Shown here in pieces: positions 31,750 to 42,937 of a stretch of 64,000 nt of DNA. The notes beneath the pieces were generated by a model, which was not told where the DNA came from, did not search any database, and saw nothing but the letters and a program-made list of their open reading frames with translations. Origin of the DNA: Roridomyces roridus (taxonomy: Eukaryota; Basidiomycota; Agaricomycetes; Agaricales; Mycenaceae); the NCBI GenBank assembly GCA_029378245.1, contig JARKIF010000004.1:2108001-2172000 (forward strand). Direction: 5' to 3'. The translations under genes and the position numbers were made by a program. Each line of letters begins with the position of its first letter. Positions within the stretch are counted from its first letter, which is position 1.

Positions 31750-33930
31750 GACTAGTCCTGCAATCGCGATTTACTGTAACCTGAACAAAAATGATTTCCC
31801 GGCGAACCCGGATGTAAAAGCGGGAAGAAGAAAAGACGTCCAGTGGCGGCCAACCAGGCCACAGGTCGGTGGTTGAAGTTATCTAGAAGGAAGCGGAGAG
31901 AGAGCATTTCGAAAGATGAGCGAGCGAGCATAGTAGCGCAAGGAGATCTGTGGAATGCGAATTTTGCAACGGTGAAGTTGTAACTTGTCCGTCGTTGGAA
32001 GGGAGTCAAAAAGAGCCTGCAAGTCAACAAAGCGATCGCCCCACCCTGAGTTGAACAGGGAATCTTTGGGAGGTGCATGTACATAATCCGGTCAGTGAGC
32101 ACTCCCGCAGACAGTGTTTACTTGAAGCTCTTGCGATCCATGGCGACCGATCGCTAAAAAAAACTGCACAGGATATTTTCACTTATTTTCCAGCCCCGAA
32201 TCGAACGGATAGCTTCGGAGATACACAGAAGAACTGGGATAGTTGGACGATGGTGTGGCCCGAGGTCGGTGGTTGATTCCACCAGCGAAATGGATGGCGG
32301 GTCCGGAGTATTTCGAAAGACGATATCTAAAAACTTCGGATCGAACGAGGTTGGAAGGTCGACCTAGCCGTGATCAGGTTGTCGAACTGGACACAGTGTA
32401 CGACTATGAGTGATCGAGAACGTTGTTTACACCGTTAGAAAATCGATCCCGACCTAGGACGCAGTCATATGCTCCCATTGTAAGCTGTGACAGTTGAAAA
32501 GAAAAAAGAGTTTAAGTTCCCACAAGCCAATCGCTCCACCCCGAATCGAACAGGAAATCTTGTGGAGGAAGGGCATTTCATATCGGTCGTGAAGCCTCCA
32601 AGTTCTTCAGACGGTGTATGATTTACCTGCAGGTGTTAAAGGACAAGAAGGCGTACATAGACTGGAAATCAATAGGGATGACACCGGGGGCAAAAGCCAG
32701 CGAACCCATGGCCCAAAAAATAAGCTTCCTCAAAGAAGCTGATTTTTGGGTTCGCTGGCTTTTGCCCGCCGTGTGATTGCTAGTGACTATCGAGCGGGAG
32801 GCCAACCACGAGTGTTCGAAGTAGAAAAACGCCCCCTCGCCGACGGTCGGGTTGGGTGCAGAATTTGGTGCCTAGAGAAAAAAAAGACTAGGTGAAAACG
32901 CAGGCATCTCAGCCCGAATCGAACGGAGGCGAAGACGTGGGCATGTCGTCGGAGGTCAAGGGTCGAGATATCCCCATCGATTCGGGAGGTCCGGTGAGTG
33001 AATTAGGTCCTATCTTGACACTTTCGTTGAAAAGCCGTCAGTCGAGAACGCGGGCCGCTAGGTGGCTGCTTGGCGGTGGTCGGACTTGGTCACTCCGATC
33101 AGGAGCTGACACCATTCCTGACTCAGTTTGCCCTAATTCAGAGGCCGAGCGGCGCGTCCAGCGTCCAGAAGCCTAGAGAAGCCAGGAATTTTTCTCTACC
33201 GTTCGCTTGCGTGGTCGTTTGAATTTGGAAGCCTTGCCGCCGTCTGACTAAGCGGATGATATCACAGCCGAACCAAACAAGGATTCTCTCTCCATTCCGC
33301 TCATGACCTCTGCTTGCCAACTCCTCCCCGACCCATCTGCCGCGCCTCTGTAAAAGTCACTCGCACCCTTGGCGACCTTCACTCGCCTTTGCAGAACCCT
33401 TCTCCCAGTCACCATCGTTCCTGCTGTACCCTCCGGGCTCATGCCGCATGCGTACCGGGCGCCCACTTATGACACCACCCCGCTCACTCGAATCCACCGC
33501 GTCACCGGGAAAAAAAAGGGTGCGGCCATTCGAGCTCTTCCACAAGATAGCCCGCATGCTGTCTACCACCACGAAGCCGTCCGCCCGAGCATAAGCACCA
33601 CCCGCCAAAGTAAACTTCAAGGCCTCTTCCGTCCCACCAGCAATGTCGAGAGTGCCCGAGGACGTCTCCCGCGCCTCCCCGGGCGCCTAGTTCGGTGTCG
33701 GCCTTGATGTTGGCTCCCGTTGCCCAGGAGCTCGCCAGCTGGTAGCTTGGCGGATGCTGCGCACCCCCGTACCTCTCTCTCTCCGGCTGGGTCTAATCCC
33801 GCGCCTTACCCGCGTCCCATGCGGCTTCCACTTACGGCGACGCTCTGAGGCGCTCGGTGAGTTTCTTGGCTGCTACGATCTGATTTCGTGATGTTGAGAG
33901 TACCACAGACATCACTGCCCCGCCAGATTG
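31750..33930 (-). repeat. Repeat family F2, block 3: inverted segmental duplicate of 13.6-16.3 kb
   Basis: Read on the minus strand this matches the blocks at 6.46 and 14.3 kb. Shared items are the GAATTTGGAAGCCTTGCCGC/CGTCTGACTAAGCGGATGAT segment near 33223-33260, the CGACCACCGCCAAGCAGCC patch near 33070, and T-arm-like hairpins near 31674, 32195, 32340, 32540 and 32910. At 33303-33360 it carries a truncated DGK1-like start (M-T-S-A-C-Q). At 33360-33930 it carries the Ser/Pro-rich gene fragment that also precedes block 2. No intact gene. Confidence 0.7.
32682..32773. mobile_element. 92-bp hairpin element with CAC...GTG ends and TGA duplication
   Basis: The left arm GGGCAAAAGCCAGCGAACCC is the inverse of the right arm (GGGTTCGCTGGCTTTTGCCC). 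Nearly the whole element is an inverted repeat with a short centre. Ends are CACCGG and GCCGTG, flanked by TGA at 32679-32681 and 32774-32776. A CAC/GTG terminus with a 3-bp duplication recalls CACTA-type or PIF-type MITEs. Half copies of the same arm lie near 38621 and 62824. Confidence 0.75.
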
Positions 33931-35485
33931 CTGGCTCTTTACGCCTATTCCGGAGGTCATGATTCATCGACGCAGGGATAGGGGGAGCGGCGATGTGAGT
34001 TGTACGTCACTCGTTTCTCTCTCCCGTCCTTGCTTCGACACAGTACCTATAAGTACATATCCATATCCATTGGATCGTCGCTGTTTCCTTCATCGACGGC
34101 CATCTACATACACGCCATACCCTCGCATTGCCTTCGCACCAGTGCTCGATTGCAGATATGCCCCTTTACTCAGCTCCACCGGGAAACTCGATTGCCGGAA
34201 GAGCTGCTGACAAGAGGCAATCGGCTGCAGTGTCCTCTCTGAGTCTTTGACTTCCCTCTCAGGACCGCCGTGTGGCGCCGTTCCTGGATGGCATCCTGAA
34301 TCGTGGCGGATGTCTCTCCCGTTGAATTCCGGACCCTTGTAGGCGATTGAACTTCGAAAGATGAGCCGCACCTTGGTCCCCGACCTCGATCTCCTTTTCG
34401 ACCTCTCACGTTGTGAGTCGCGCTTGTATCGCATCGTTATACATATATAACTCACCCAGGATCTGGGGCCTGTTCGTCTGTCTGGAGCTGAATTGCACGC
34501 GCAGACAGGGTGTCACTGGCTGGGCTCGAGAAGGACGGTCATCCCTCGTCGTTTGCTACTAAATGGATTACATAGTTCCCGTTGTTGATGGATTCTTCAA
34601 CGAGGGTACGCTAGTGAGTATCATATGTATGATGCATGTCTTCGCCCAGCTCAAGGGCCGCAGATCTTCCAGAGCTGACCCGTTCCCGCTGTTCGCATGT
34701 GAATCCACGGTGGTTGTCAAACTTATTGCAGATCATCTGGGTTTTAACAACTTTCTGAAAGGAACATGGTGCCTTCTTCTGTAGCGGGTGGAGATCGGCT
34801 CTCAATTTTTTCTTCAACTTTTAATTTCTGTCGCCTTCTCTGTGCGGCGCATATGTAGGCGGAATCTTGGGTTTTACTGAGAGACTACTTAGATCACCGA
34901 CGGCCCCGCGATATCTCTTCCCCTTGGGTTGTGGGCCCTCGCCAGGATGATCCAAAGTGACGGGGTGGTAACTCAGTTTCTCTCCGGCGTCGGTTGCGCC
35001 TCGTTTGACTTCTCTTAGGCGCCCGCGTTCCTTGATGACTTGCAGGTATTTTGGTTTATTGGGCGCCGAACAGCACGCGCAAGACTCGGCAGCCGCCATT
35101 GGCTAGACTCTAGAGGCTGAGAAGAACGGCAAAACGCGGACTTTTTTCGTTGTTCCTGGTGGGCTGTGTTTGCCCGCTAATAGTACGAAGGTGCGGGATT
35201 GAATCTCTATCATGCTATTCATGTCTTTATCGACTTCGAGTGCTGCTGTCCTCCCCGAAGTACCTAATTTCCCAGAGTTTGGTGGAGTCTCACAAACCAT
35301 ATTTCCGGCCACTAATAATACGGCTCTGGATTTCCCCAGCGTTTCCCATACGGCACTCCTGGGTTCCATCAACACACCTGGTGCTCCCACCTACTTTAAA
35401 TTTGGCCTCAATATAAGTACGGAGGGAGTATCCGCCCACTTGCAGGCTTCCTTGCCTCTCGCTCCCCTCACTCACTAGCATCAAC
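33931..35485. other. Intergenic, promoter side of the disrupted seven-helix gene
   Basis: No supported gene. A short start M-D-Y-I-V-P-V-V-D-G-F-F at 34563, followed by a GTACGC donor, may be the first exon of a lost membrane-protein gene. Other frames are short. Confidence 0.35.
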
Positions 35486-36215
35486 ATGGCCTCCTCTGCT
35501 TTGCCGCCGGACACGAGTTCATTTCCTCTTTCCGACATGGATAACCAGACACTGTATACCTTTGGGCGCAATATCGCACAGTACATCGTTGGCGTTATCT
35601 CGGAGACAGCATTCATCAGTAAGCATTCTACACACAATTATGTAGTATGAGACTCAGTCAATCTGGTTCTCAAGGTGTATACACTATTTTCTTTGCCGTG
35701 GCTGTATATTCTATCGTGTGAGCCCTTTCATCGTCTGTCAACTCAGTTGATTTCATTGGCCTGCAGTCGGAAAGGCTTCAAAACTAGGAGCTCGTTCATC
35801 ATGCTTTTGGTTGTGATCTACCTCTATGTATCCTCCGCCAGCCTATGGGCCTTGAACCTCACATGGGCGTTCAGAGCAAACCATTCTTTACTTATGGCCT
35901 ACCCGAACCTGTCACTTCAAGATCGGATTGGACAGGCTAATCTCGACCTTTCCAGTCTGGCTACTCCGATGGAGGCACTATTCTTATTCAATGTGCGTCT
36001 TGACTCGATCTTTGTCCTCGCAGTTATTTGATTGGATTAGATGGTCATTGGAGATACTGTTGTCATCTGGCGAGCATGGGTTCTATACCAGCGAACACCT
36101 TCGGTCGTGGCTATCCCCTGTATCCTCCTGCTCACGTCCGTTGGTCAGTGGCCCATACAAATGTTGAAAACTTGCCTCATTCTTTTACATGTCCAGTTTT
36201 CGCCATCATCGATAT

Positions 36216-36764
36216 TAGGGCTCCGACCCGACCGTCAAAATGACGGGTCAACGAGCCGTCACGACGGGTGCCGGCCCGGCCGTACAGCCCTCTGAAGCCA
36301 GAATTTTGACGGCCGGGTCCGGGTCCGGTTCCTTGGCTGACGGGGTACCCGTTCCCGGCCGTCGACGGGCCATGACGGGTGGTGACGGGTCTTCGGCTAA
36401 CTAGCCATGCCGAGCTGCCATCATCACTTGATGCTCCAGGGGTAGCACACCTGGGTCATCGGCAATCTTGCTGATGGCCCACTACTGCGGTTCTGCAGGC
36501 TTCCCGAGTACCAATCGGTCTAATCCGTAATTTTGACTTGCCGGCATCACGTCAATCTGATGGTCGATTTAGCTGGAGGCACGGGCTGTCAGGGGCTGTC
36601 ACTGCTTCGACCCGTCATGACGGCCGTGACGGGTCTGACGGGTACCACCCGGCCGTTTTGAGGCCTCGCAACATGGTCTGACGGCCGGGTGGGGCCCGTC
36701 CGACCTCCCATGACGGCCGTCAGAGCGACGGCCTGTCGCCGTCAACGGCCGGGTCGGAGCCCTA
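36216..36764. mobile_element. hAT-like MITE, 549 bp, 8-bp target duplication ATCGATAT
   Basis: Ends TAGGGCTCCGACCCG and CGGGTCGGAGCCCTA are inverted copies, flanked by ATCGATAT at 36208-36215 and 36765-36772. The subterminal parts are dense in GACGGGT/ACCCGTC, as in the element at 29137. No coding capacity. It is inserted in exon 5 of the seven-helix gene. Confidence 0.9.
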
Positions 36765-37304
36765 ATCGATATCATCTGCTTGACTGGAGCTGGAGGGTTC
36801 GATCAGACATCTATTTCAAACGGGGGAGCAGTCTGTACTCACACAGAGTTGGTGTCCTGGGCATTCTCCCTGGGAACGAATGCCAGTTGCACCTTGCTCA
36901 TTGGTCTCGAGGCGTGGTGAGTATGCTGATTGAACCAGATTTTTATATTACTGAGATTCTGTGAAGGCAACACCGCCGGACCATGAAGTCCTTGAATATC
37001 ATTGAAGATGGGCGTCAAATGTCTGCGAGCAAGATTCTCTCGCTGTTAGTCGAATCTGGGTTCATTTATTGTATATTCTGGGTCAGTGATTCTCCCAGTG
37101 CCCATCCATTCCTTCATTGAATTTTTGCGCACCTACCAGCTCACTCAACTCATCATTTTCTTTCCTCTGCCCCTGGACAAGCCCGCTGTGTTCATTGTCT
37201 ACGAGATATTATCCGGCATGGGGGACCAAATCTCGGGGTTGTACCCCACCCTCATCATTGTCATCGTCAACCTGCAGCATACTATCTGGGATTCCAATGC
37301 GTCC

Positions 37305-38439
37305 TAGACCCGAACCTGGTCTGTCTATGAATTGTCGATAGACAGACCAGTCGATCTCGGGGATTTTTGAAGGGACGCGCCGATTTCCTATTTTGGCGAT
37401 TTCACGTGATCTGGACACATCGTGGCTCTCGCTCCTTGCTCCCTCCTCTCTCTCTCCTCCCTTGGCTGGAACTCCTCGTGGGACCGCGGTACTCCCTATC
37501 AAGCCTCGAAAGCGGTGCCCTACTAGTCCAACAACGCGTGGATCCCACCATCTCACCCCCCAGTGCCGTTCACAAAGCGGCTGCGGCTTAGAAGTCCAGC
37601 ATGAATGGTCGATGGTTTGCCACGCAAGGTGGTCGCTGAACACGACGGGATGGCGCTGTGTGCACCCGTGTGATGAATGGGAGGAGGAGGCCAGACTTAC
37701 AAGGGATTCAGGTGTGTCACTGTGCCATCGACTCGATGATGACTCTGATGACCACCTCCCCCATACCCACACACCTTACACTTTTCTCTGTTGTGCTAAC
37801 ACTCATTCCGCGCGGCTATGGACGCTATCCAAGGAGCTGTTATCGACCCAGATCGACACCGCACTGCGCCGCCCACGCAGGCCTACGCACACCCATATCG
37901 CGGCATGGCCGCATCGAAACCAGCCCCAGCACTCACCCAGCACACTGTCCTCATCTCTTACCCACTCGTCCCTCATTCCCATCGACTCTGCATGCCACGC
38001 TGGCGCTGCCGGTTAAGCGCGTGTTTCTCTCCAACGGCGGAAGCGGCTTTCTCTGACGGAGAGACTGTCCTGCTGGGTGGAAAGGTGGACCCCCCTCGTA
38101 TTGGACGTGCCCTGTTGCTCGGGGATGCGTTTAACGCGGAGTTGGCGCCGTGTCGACCGATGAGTCGCCTTTTGGCTGTCGAATTGCTTGTTACCGGGCT
38201 ACCTACACGTTCGAATGTAATTCTACCTGTAGAATCAAATGAATACCATGTATATAAACCATTTTTCCTCTGGAAGTAGTCATCTCGAGGCCGCGCGGCG
38301 CAGGGAAAGCCTCTGGAAGGCGAAAGCTGGTAGATCACGTGAAATCGCCAAAATAGGAAATCGGCGCGTCCCTTCAAAAATCCCCGAGATCGACCAGTCT
38401 GTCTATCGACAACTCATAGACAGACTGGTTACGAGTCTA
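37305..38439. mobile_element. MULE-like element, 1135 bp, about 100-bp inverted ends, 9-bp duplication AATGCGTCC
   Basis: The left end from TAGACCCG and the right end from TAGACTCG (inverse strand) are near-identical for about 100 bases, including GTCGATAGACAGACCAGTCG and TTTTGAAGGGACGCGCCGAT. The element is flanked by AATGCGTCC at 37296-37304 and 38440-38448. A 9-bp duplication with long inverted ends is the usual mark of Mutator-like elements. The interior has no recognisable transposase. Each end carries its own smaller hairpin (GGTCTGTCTATG ... CATAGACAGACT). Confidence 0.85.
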
Positions 38440-38620
38440 AATGCGTCCAATCGAGTGGAATCAAGTATTAAATTTGGTGTCAGCACGGTTCAGCGGGAAC
38501 GTAAGGATGAGACGGGGATCGCGTTGGAAGATGTTTCTAAAGCTGTGATGGAACATGCTCCTAAAGTTAATACTATCAAGATGTCTAGGTAGTCTGCGAA
38601 TCTTTCAATTTCACAATTAA

Positions 38621-38685
38621 CACGGCGGGCAAAAGCCAGCGAAGGTCAAAGAAGCCTTCCTTTAAAGAAGGTTTCTTTGACATGG
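38621..38685. repeat. Half copy of the 92-bp hairpin element
   Basis: CACGGCGGGCAAAAGCCAGC starts at 38621 and matches the arm of the element at 32682-32773. It is followed by an internal hairpin (GGTCAAAGAAGCCTTC / GAAGGTTTCTTTGAC). The right CAC-type end is missing. Confidence 0.55.
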
Positions 38686-38862
38686 ACAATCCGTCATTGT
38701 AAGTTGGTCTTTGAGATGCCGGTACGCGGGTGTTGAAACTTGAAAGGTGTGGAGTCTGGACGGTGGGCATTTCGTCTAGAGTAAGTAGGTCGGTGGAACG
38801 TAGATGGTCAAAACGCGCCGCGCGGAGCGAGTTATATGGCGGTCCGACTGCACATTTAAATA

Positions 38863-39075
38863 TCCCACACTTTTATGGACCTTCCCAAACTTTTATAATG
38901 AAAATTTTGTCTTTCCCATACTTTTTTGAGTCTTTTGAACACCGAAAGAAAGTGGGGGAAAGTTCGACCTTTCCCCCACTTCTTTTGAGTCGAAATCCGA
39001 CTTCCCACACTTTTATCGCTTAGCCTGCCGTCACTTTGATCGCCTGCCCTTGCTTCATTGATCCCACACTTTTAT
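38863..39075. repeat. Cluster of CCCACACTTTTAT-type repeats at the 5' end of DUF6534 copy B
   Basis: Variants of TCCCACACTTTTAT begin at 38863, 38883, 38914, 38972, 39003 and 39062. An inverted AAAGTGGGGGAAAG lies at 38949. This sequence replaces the first exon and promoter that copy A has, so it may be the end of an inserted element. No coding frame. Confidence 0.5.
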
Positions 39076-39159
39076 TCGACCTCTTGAACAGAGCTGAAAC
39101 CTTGGTGAGTTTCTCTAAAATCGTCAGAAACGCCACAATAATGAGCCCTTGAGATTCTC

Positions 39160-40491
39160 ATGTTCCTCATGGATCTTGCACTCTTCGGATGCCTCAGTGT
39201 ACAAACATGTAAGCTCCCCAGGCTTTATTTACACCGTTACGCTCTGAAAAAATACAGATGTCTACTATCAGGCATTTCCCAGCGACTGCAGGTTGAACAA
39301 GGGTCTCGTGTATGGGATGTATGTTTTGCAGCTCGTGGTGACAACTGCTATGGTCCACGACGCGTATACAATTTATGGGTCGGGATTTGCCAACATCTCC
39401 AGCGTTACCACAAACCATTCGGTGCCGTATATAGTGCCCATTATTGGCGGCCTCCGTGAGTCTTCAGCTTCCGAGTCGTCTGTGTGTTCCTATTCTTACA
39501 CGCTCTTGGTAGCTGCCTTTGCGACTCAATCTTTCTATGCGTACCGCATTCACATCCTCTCCAACAAACAGATATTTCCCTGCTTGATTGTTGTGGTAAG
39601 TTCTGGCCCTCAAGAATCCAGTTGCATTAACTGAGAACTCCCATAGATTTCGATAACGAGCTGCATTTCTGCAATCGTGTTTGGGGCCTTTGATTCGCAA
39701 AGTGTGGAAATATATTCTCGGCTGTGATCTTGAATTGACTTCCAAGTCAGTCGGTACTGTCCTGGGACTTCAGAACTCTCGCAACTCGGTGCTTGCTGGG
39801 GTGAGATAATTCAAGAACTTCAACGCTGACACCTCTCAGTATCCCTTCCCCAGATTTGGTGCGGTGGATCTGCGGTCGCAGATGTTTTCATTGCTGGATG
39901 GATGACATACTATGTGAGTTGCTCTTGGGCATACGCCGCCATTCCCTGACGTGATTTTCAGTTGACTACACATGACATGGGTTTTCGTGAAACTCATGAG
40001 ATTATTTCGCGGCTCATCCAGTTAATCATAGAAACTGGTATCATGACGGGTACGCATTCAGTTCCCTTGGGAATGATTGTGAACCTGACATTCCAAAGCT
40101 GCTGTGGTGCTAGGCGCTTTGATTACATTCATCGCGTTCCCAAATCACACCTATTATATAGCTTTGGCCGGGATATCGCCAAAGCTTTATTCCATTGCGA
40201 CGCTGACCATCTTGAACTCTCGCGCCAGTGCCATAGGCGGCCGTGGGATTCGGATGGATGTTTCCGATGGAGGCAACATCTCAACCGCCCGATTCACTCA
40301 ACGGCGCACCACAGCTTCTGAACCCAATAACCAATTGCAACCAGTTGTCACCATCACCCGTGAAGTATTCTCGGACAGCAGCGCAGAAGATTCTCTTGAA
40401 ATGAAGGCCGTGGGTGTATGTCTTGGCTGATTTTCAAATTCTCATGAACTTCCAGGTTCCTGTAAACCCACCGTCTCCACAGTCGGCTTGA
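39160..40491 (+). CDS. DUF6534 membrane protein (copy B), lacking the first exon of copy A
   Basis: Exons 39160-39208, 39258-39455, 39513-39595, 39647-39701, 39751-39800, 39854-39913, 39962-40049, 40099-40415 and 40456-40491 give 311 residues. Exon lengths 198, 83, 60 and 88 are identical to those of copy A. The DUF6534 signature reads EIISRLIQLIIETGIMT, followed by FPNHTYYIALAGISPKLYSI and a tail VTITREVFSDSSAEDSLEMK. The exon that should come first is absent, and the CCCACACTTTTAT repeat cluster is found in its place. An ATG at 39160 within the first helix could still start translation, with only part of that helix preceded by MF. It may be a truncated but translated paralogue. No ligand or role is known for the family. 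Confidence 0.7.
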
Positions 40492-41629
40492 AGTCTGAAA
40501 CATGTCATCTACTCTAGAAGGAAAGAAATACCGTGCCAGCCTGCATTGCTCCTCGAAGTATAGTGTGCTATGGACCATTGTACCCATTACGAGCGGCGTG
40601 TATCAAAAATGACTTTTGTTTAATACTATCGCCCAACCCCGAATCCAACGGGCCAACTTGAGGGCCTTGCCAGCGGTGAAAGCTGGCAAACAGAGCTTAA
40701 GTACACGCGAATCGCTATGGCACCAGAAAATGAAGAAATCATGTTGTGCGTGGTACGCCTCTGTGAGCAAAGTTGGAGTCCTGTTGGACTGGCAAACAAG
40801 GTACATACTTCGTAGAAATCGACGTACGCGAGAAATCCCGCATCCACCAGCAGGAAAAAGAACTGGTAACCACCTAGGCCTCAAATTTCCCAACCCCGAA
40901 TCGAACAGGGACGTCGCCAGACTCGACCATCAGACGCCGTGAGGTACCCGCGTCGGGGAGATCCATGTAGTAGTAATACGTCGATCATTCAAGTTGAGGC
41001 CCGGCTAGTGCTAGTACGCGGAAGAATTTCAAGAAGAAAATCGCCTCGGCGGAGGACCTCCAGATCCAGATGGTTAAAAGCAGCGATACCATGACGAAAC
41101 ACCATTTCCGTTTCTATTCTCGAGGTTGCCGAAAGCAAAGACTGGAATTCAAGATGGATGATTGATCCCATCGAGCAGGAAGAGATTTTTAGACCGTGAC
41201 GATGCTCAGGTTGAGTACCTGAGTGTAGACAGAGAGAAAAATAGCTGGTTTCCTCCCCACCTGCCAATCCCGAATCGAACGAAAACGTTCGCACGTTGCA
41301 AGAAATTGCCAAGAATCGAGCGTCAGATGGTGATACTGTTGCTGGGTACACAGGTCGGAGCTCGAGGCCGTGAACATATATCACATATATCTTGAACCAG
41401 CTTCGAGAGAGGGATGGTGATGATGGTTGGGAGCAAGTTCAATCAAAGTTCAACTTCGAGGCTGCGTGATGTCTGATCGCCGTTTCAACTATCACATGAT
41501 ATGACGGATGCCGTCGCACAATCACCGCCGCGCCACACTTGCCTTTTGCCCCCACAGCCTCGAGAAATGGTGCCCGTCTAACTCGACGCCGCGGCGCGTT
41601 TTGAATCCATCTACGTGCCTACGACTCAC
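40492..41629. other. Intergenic with T-arm-like hairpins
   Basis: Copies of the hairpin CCCCGAATCGAACAGGG type occur near 40634, 40891 and 41268, with variable flanks. No protein-coding frame could be supported. The last 100 bases are probably the promoter of the gene at 41630. Confidence 0.45.
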
Positions 41630-42253
41630 ATGCCCACCGTCCACGCCTTCCAACACCCGCGCCTCGCCGTGAAGCTCTCCCTCGGCCACAAACACAACGG
41701 GTGGTACCTCATCTTCGCCAAGCAGTACCCCACCGCCGACACCCGCGAAATCGCACGTCTCGATACCCCCTCCCGACGAAGCAGATCGAGCGCTGGTCAG
41801 TGGTCGCGTCGACCACGATTCTGGTTTGACCCCCGCGCGTTCTCCGGCTGGGAAGCCAAGAACGAGTCGCTGCTCGAGTTTCTCCTGGCCTTGGATGTCC
41901 GCACGCAACCTCTCTTTGCCGTCGTCGACCAGGATGTAGATTCCGCCGGCATCGAGGTGGAAGTGGAAGTACTCATTCCCGAGAGCAAGCTCGCACACTT
42001 TTGCGAGGGCTGCGGGGAGTGGGAGGCTGCGAATGCATATGACGAGTCACTCCGGTGGTACATGGTCCGAGACGCGGCGGAGCAGGGCAGATTGCCCGGG
42101 TATTTGTGTCCCTCGGTGCGTTTATTTTATTTATTGCCATTCGCCGGCTTTTCTCATGAGCTCCGATCCCGCCCATATGGTTAGTGCCACGCAAAAGACT
42201 GGTTTGGCGCCCGTGCTGTGCGATATCTGGGCAGGGCGCTCTGCTGTTGCTAA
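41630..42253 (+). CDS. Hypothetical protein with two Cys pairs (possible zinc ribbon)
   Basis: The ATG at 41630 (M-P-T-V-H-A-F-Q) was preferred to an upstream GTG. Exons 41630-42115 and 42185-42253 give 184 residues. The intron starts GTGCGT and ends GGTTAG. The C-terminal half holds CEGC and, created by the splice, CPSC about 40 residues later, an arrangement able to bind one zinc ion. The N-terminal half has a predicted mixed fold with LSLGHKHNGWYLIFAKQ and no recognised family. The protein ends in an unusual CCC. The exon join makes the second CxxC, which supports the model. Confidence 0.6.
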
Positions 42254-42496
42254 CGAGCTGCTGCTTTCTTGATGCTTTCTGTACGTATAGATTTCTTGTT
42301 GTACACCACGATCACTACTTTACATCCGTATAATTTACACAAGCAAGCGAATTGAAGATGCTTTGGCACCGAATAGCGCTATCGGGACACTAGCTCCGGG
42401 AGGAAGACTTGATACCTCTCCGTCGCATCTAGTACCGTCAAATTAGCAATCACGAATCCCCGGGCAAAGCAAGTCGCGATATGGTCTAGTATCCAG

Positions 42497-42937
42497 TCAA
42501 CGCCGGTTGAACAGCCGAGAACTTGTGGGGGCGGAAGACATACTGTCAACAAGCACCTGATAATCCAAAACGCTATCCACCCCCGCCTGAATATCGCAGT
42601 CAAGGCAGGTTTTGAGTTGTGCTAGGAATGTGTTCGTGCACAGTGCCGAAAAGGCGTCGTTCTGATTGTGGTTGAATTCTTCGATTGAGATCCACGTTAG
42701 GTTAGGTTAGGTTAGGATAGAACGCACTTTCAATGTATCAATTGGCGCTGCGCACTGAGTTGAACATTGAGCAGCGTCAGCTGAGAATTGGAACGACCGA
42801 GTCGTCGATATCGATATGCTGCCTGCGGACAGGGCTACAACGAAGTGAGATTCCAAGCCTGTAGACGTGAATGCCTCACACATACCGATCTGAGAAGCCA
42901 CAACCAGAAGCAAGTGAGCCACCCGCGGTATTAGCAT
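42497..42937 (-). CDS. Small secreted cysteine-containing protein
   Basis: Exons 42937-42886, 42822-42728 and 42661-42497 give 103 residues. Residues 1-16 form a signal peptide (MLIPRVAHLLLVVASQ). The mature part has CSTQC, then after the second splice LCTNTFLAQLKTCLDCDIQAG. This spacing is common in a family of basidiomycete small secreted proteins with an early C-x3-C and a later TCxxC segment. The function is unknown; such proteins are candidate wall or host-interaction proteins. The second intron (42662-42727) contains four TTAGG units. The C-terminal 20 residues are less certain, because another donor (GTGCTT) lies after DYQ. Confidence 0.55.

Larger units (their letters stand above)
35486..38592 (+). 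pseudogene. Seven-helix membrane protein gene broken by two transposons
   Basis: Exons 35486-35618, 35675-35717, 35767-35992, 36041-36143, 36197 onward, 36967-37081 and 37140 onward show a seven-helix protein with IVGVISETAFISVYTIFFAV, MVIGDTVVIWRAWVLYQRTP and KILSLLVESGFIYCIFW. Exon 5 is split by a 549-bp MITE (36216-36764); removing it restores FAIIDIICLTGAGGFD. The last exon is split by a 1135-bp element (37305-38439). Removing it joins HTIWDSNAS to NRVESSIKFGVS and the tail EDVSKAVMEHAPKV, ending at 38592. Both inserts shift the frame (557 and 1144 added bases). The second supplies an immediate TAG. Apart from the inserts the frame has no other damage, so the insertions look recent. Confidence 0.82.

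Noticed and set aside
37393..38016. 207-codon frame inside the MULE-like element as a transposase
   Set aside because: No DDE or zinc-finger motif is visible, and composition is Ser/Pro/His-rich. The element appears non-autonomous.
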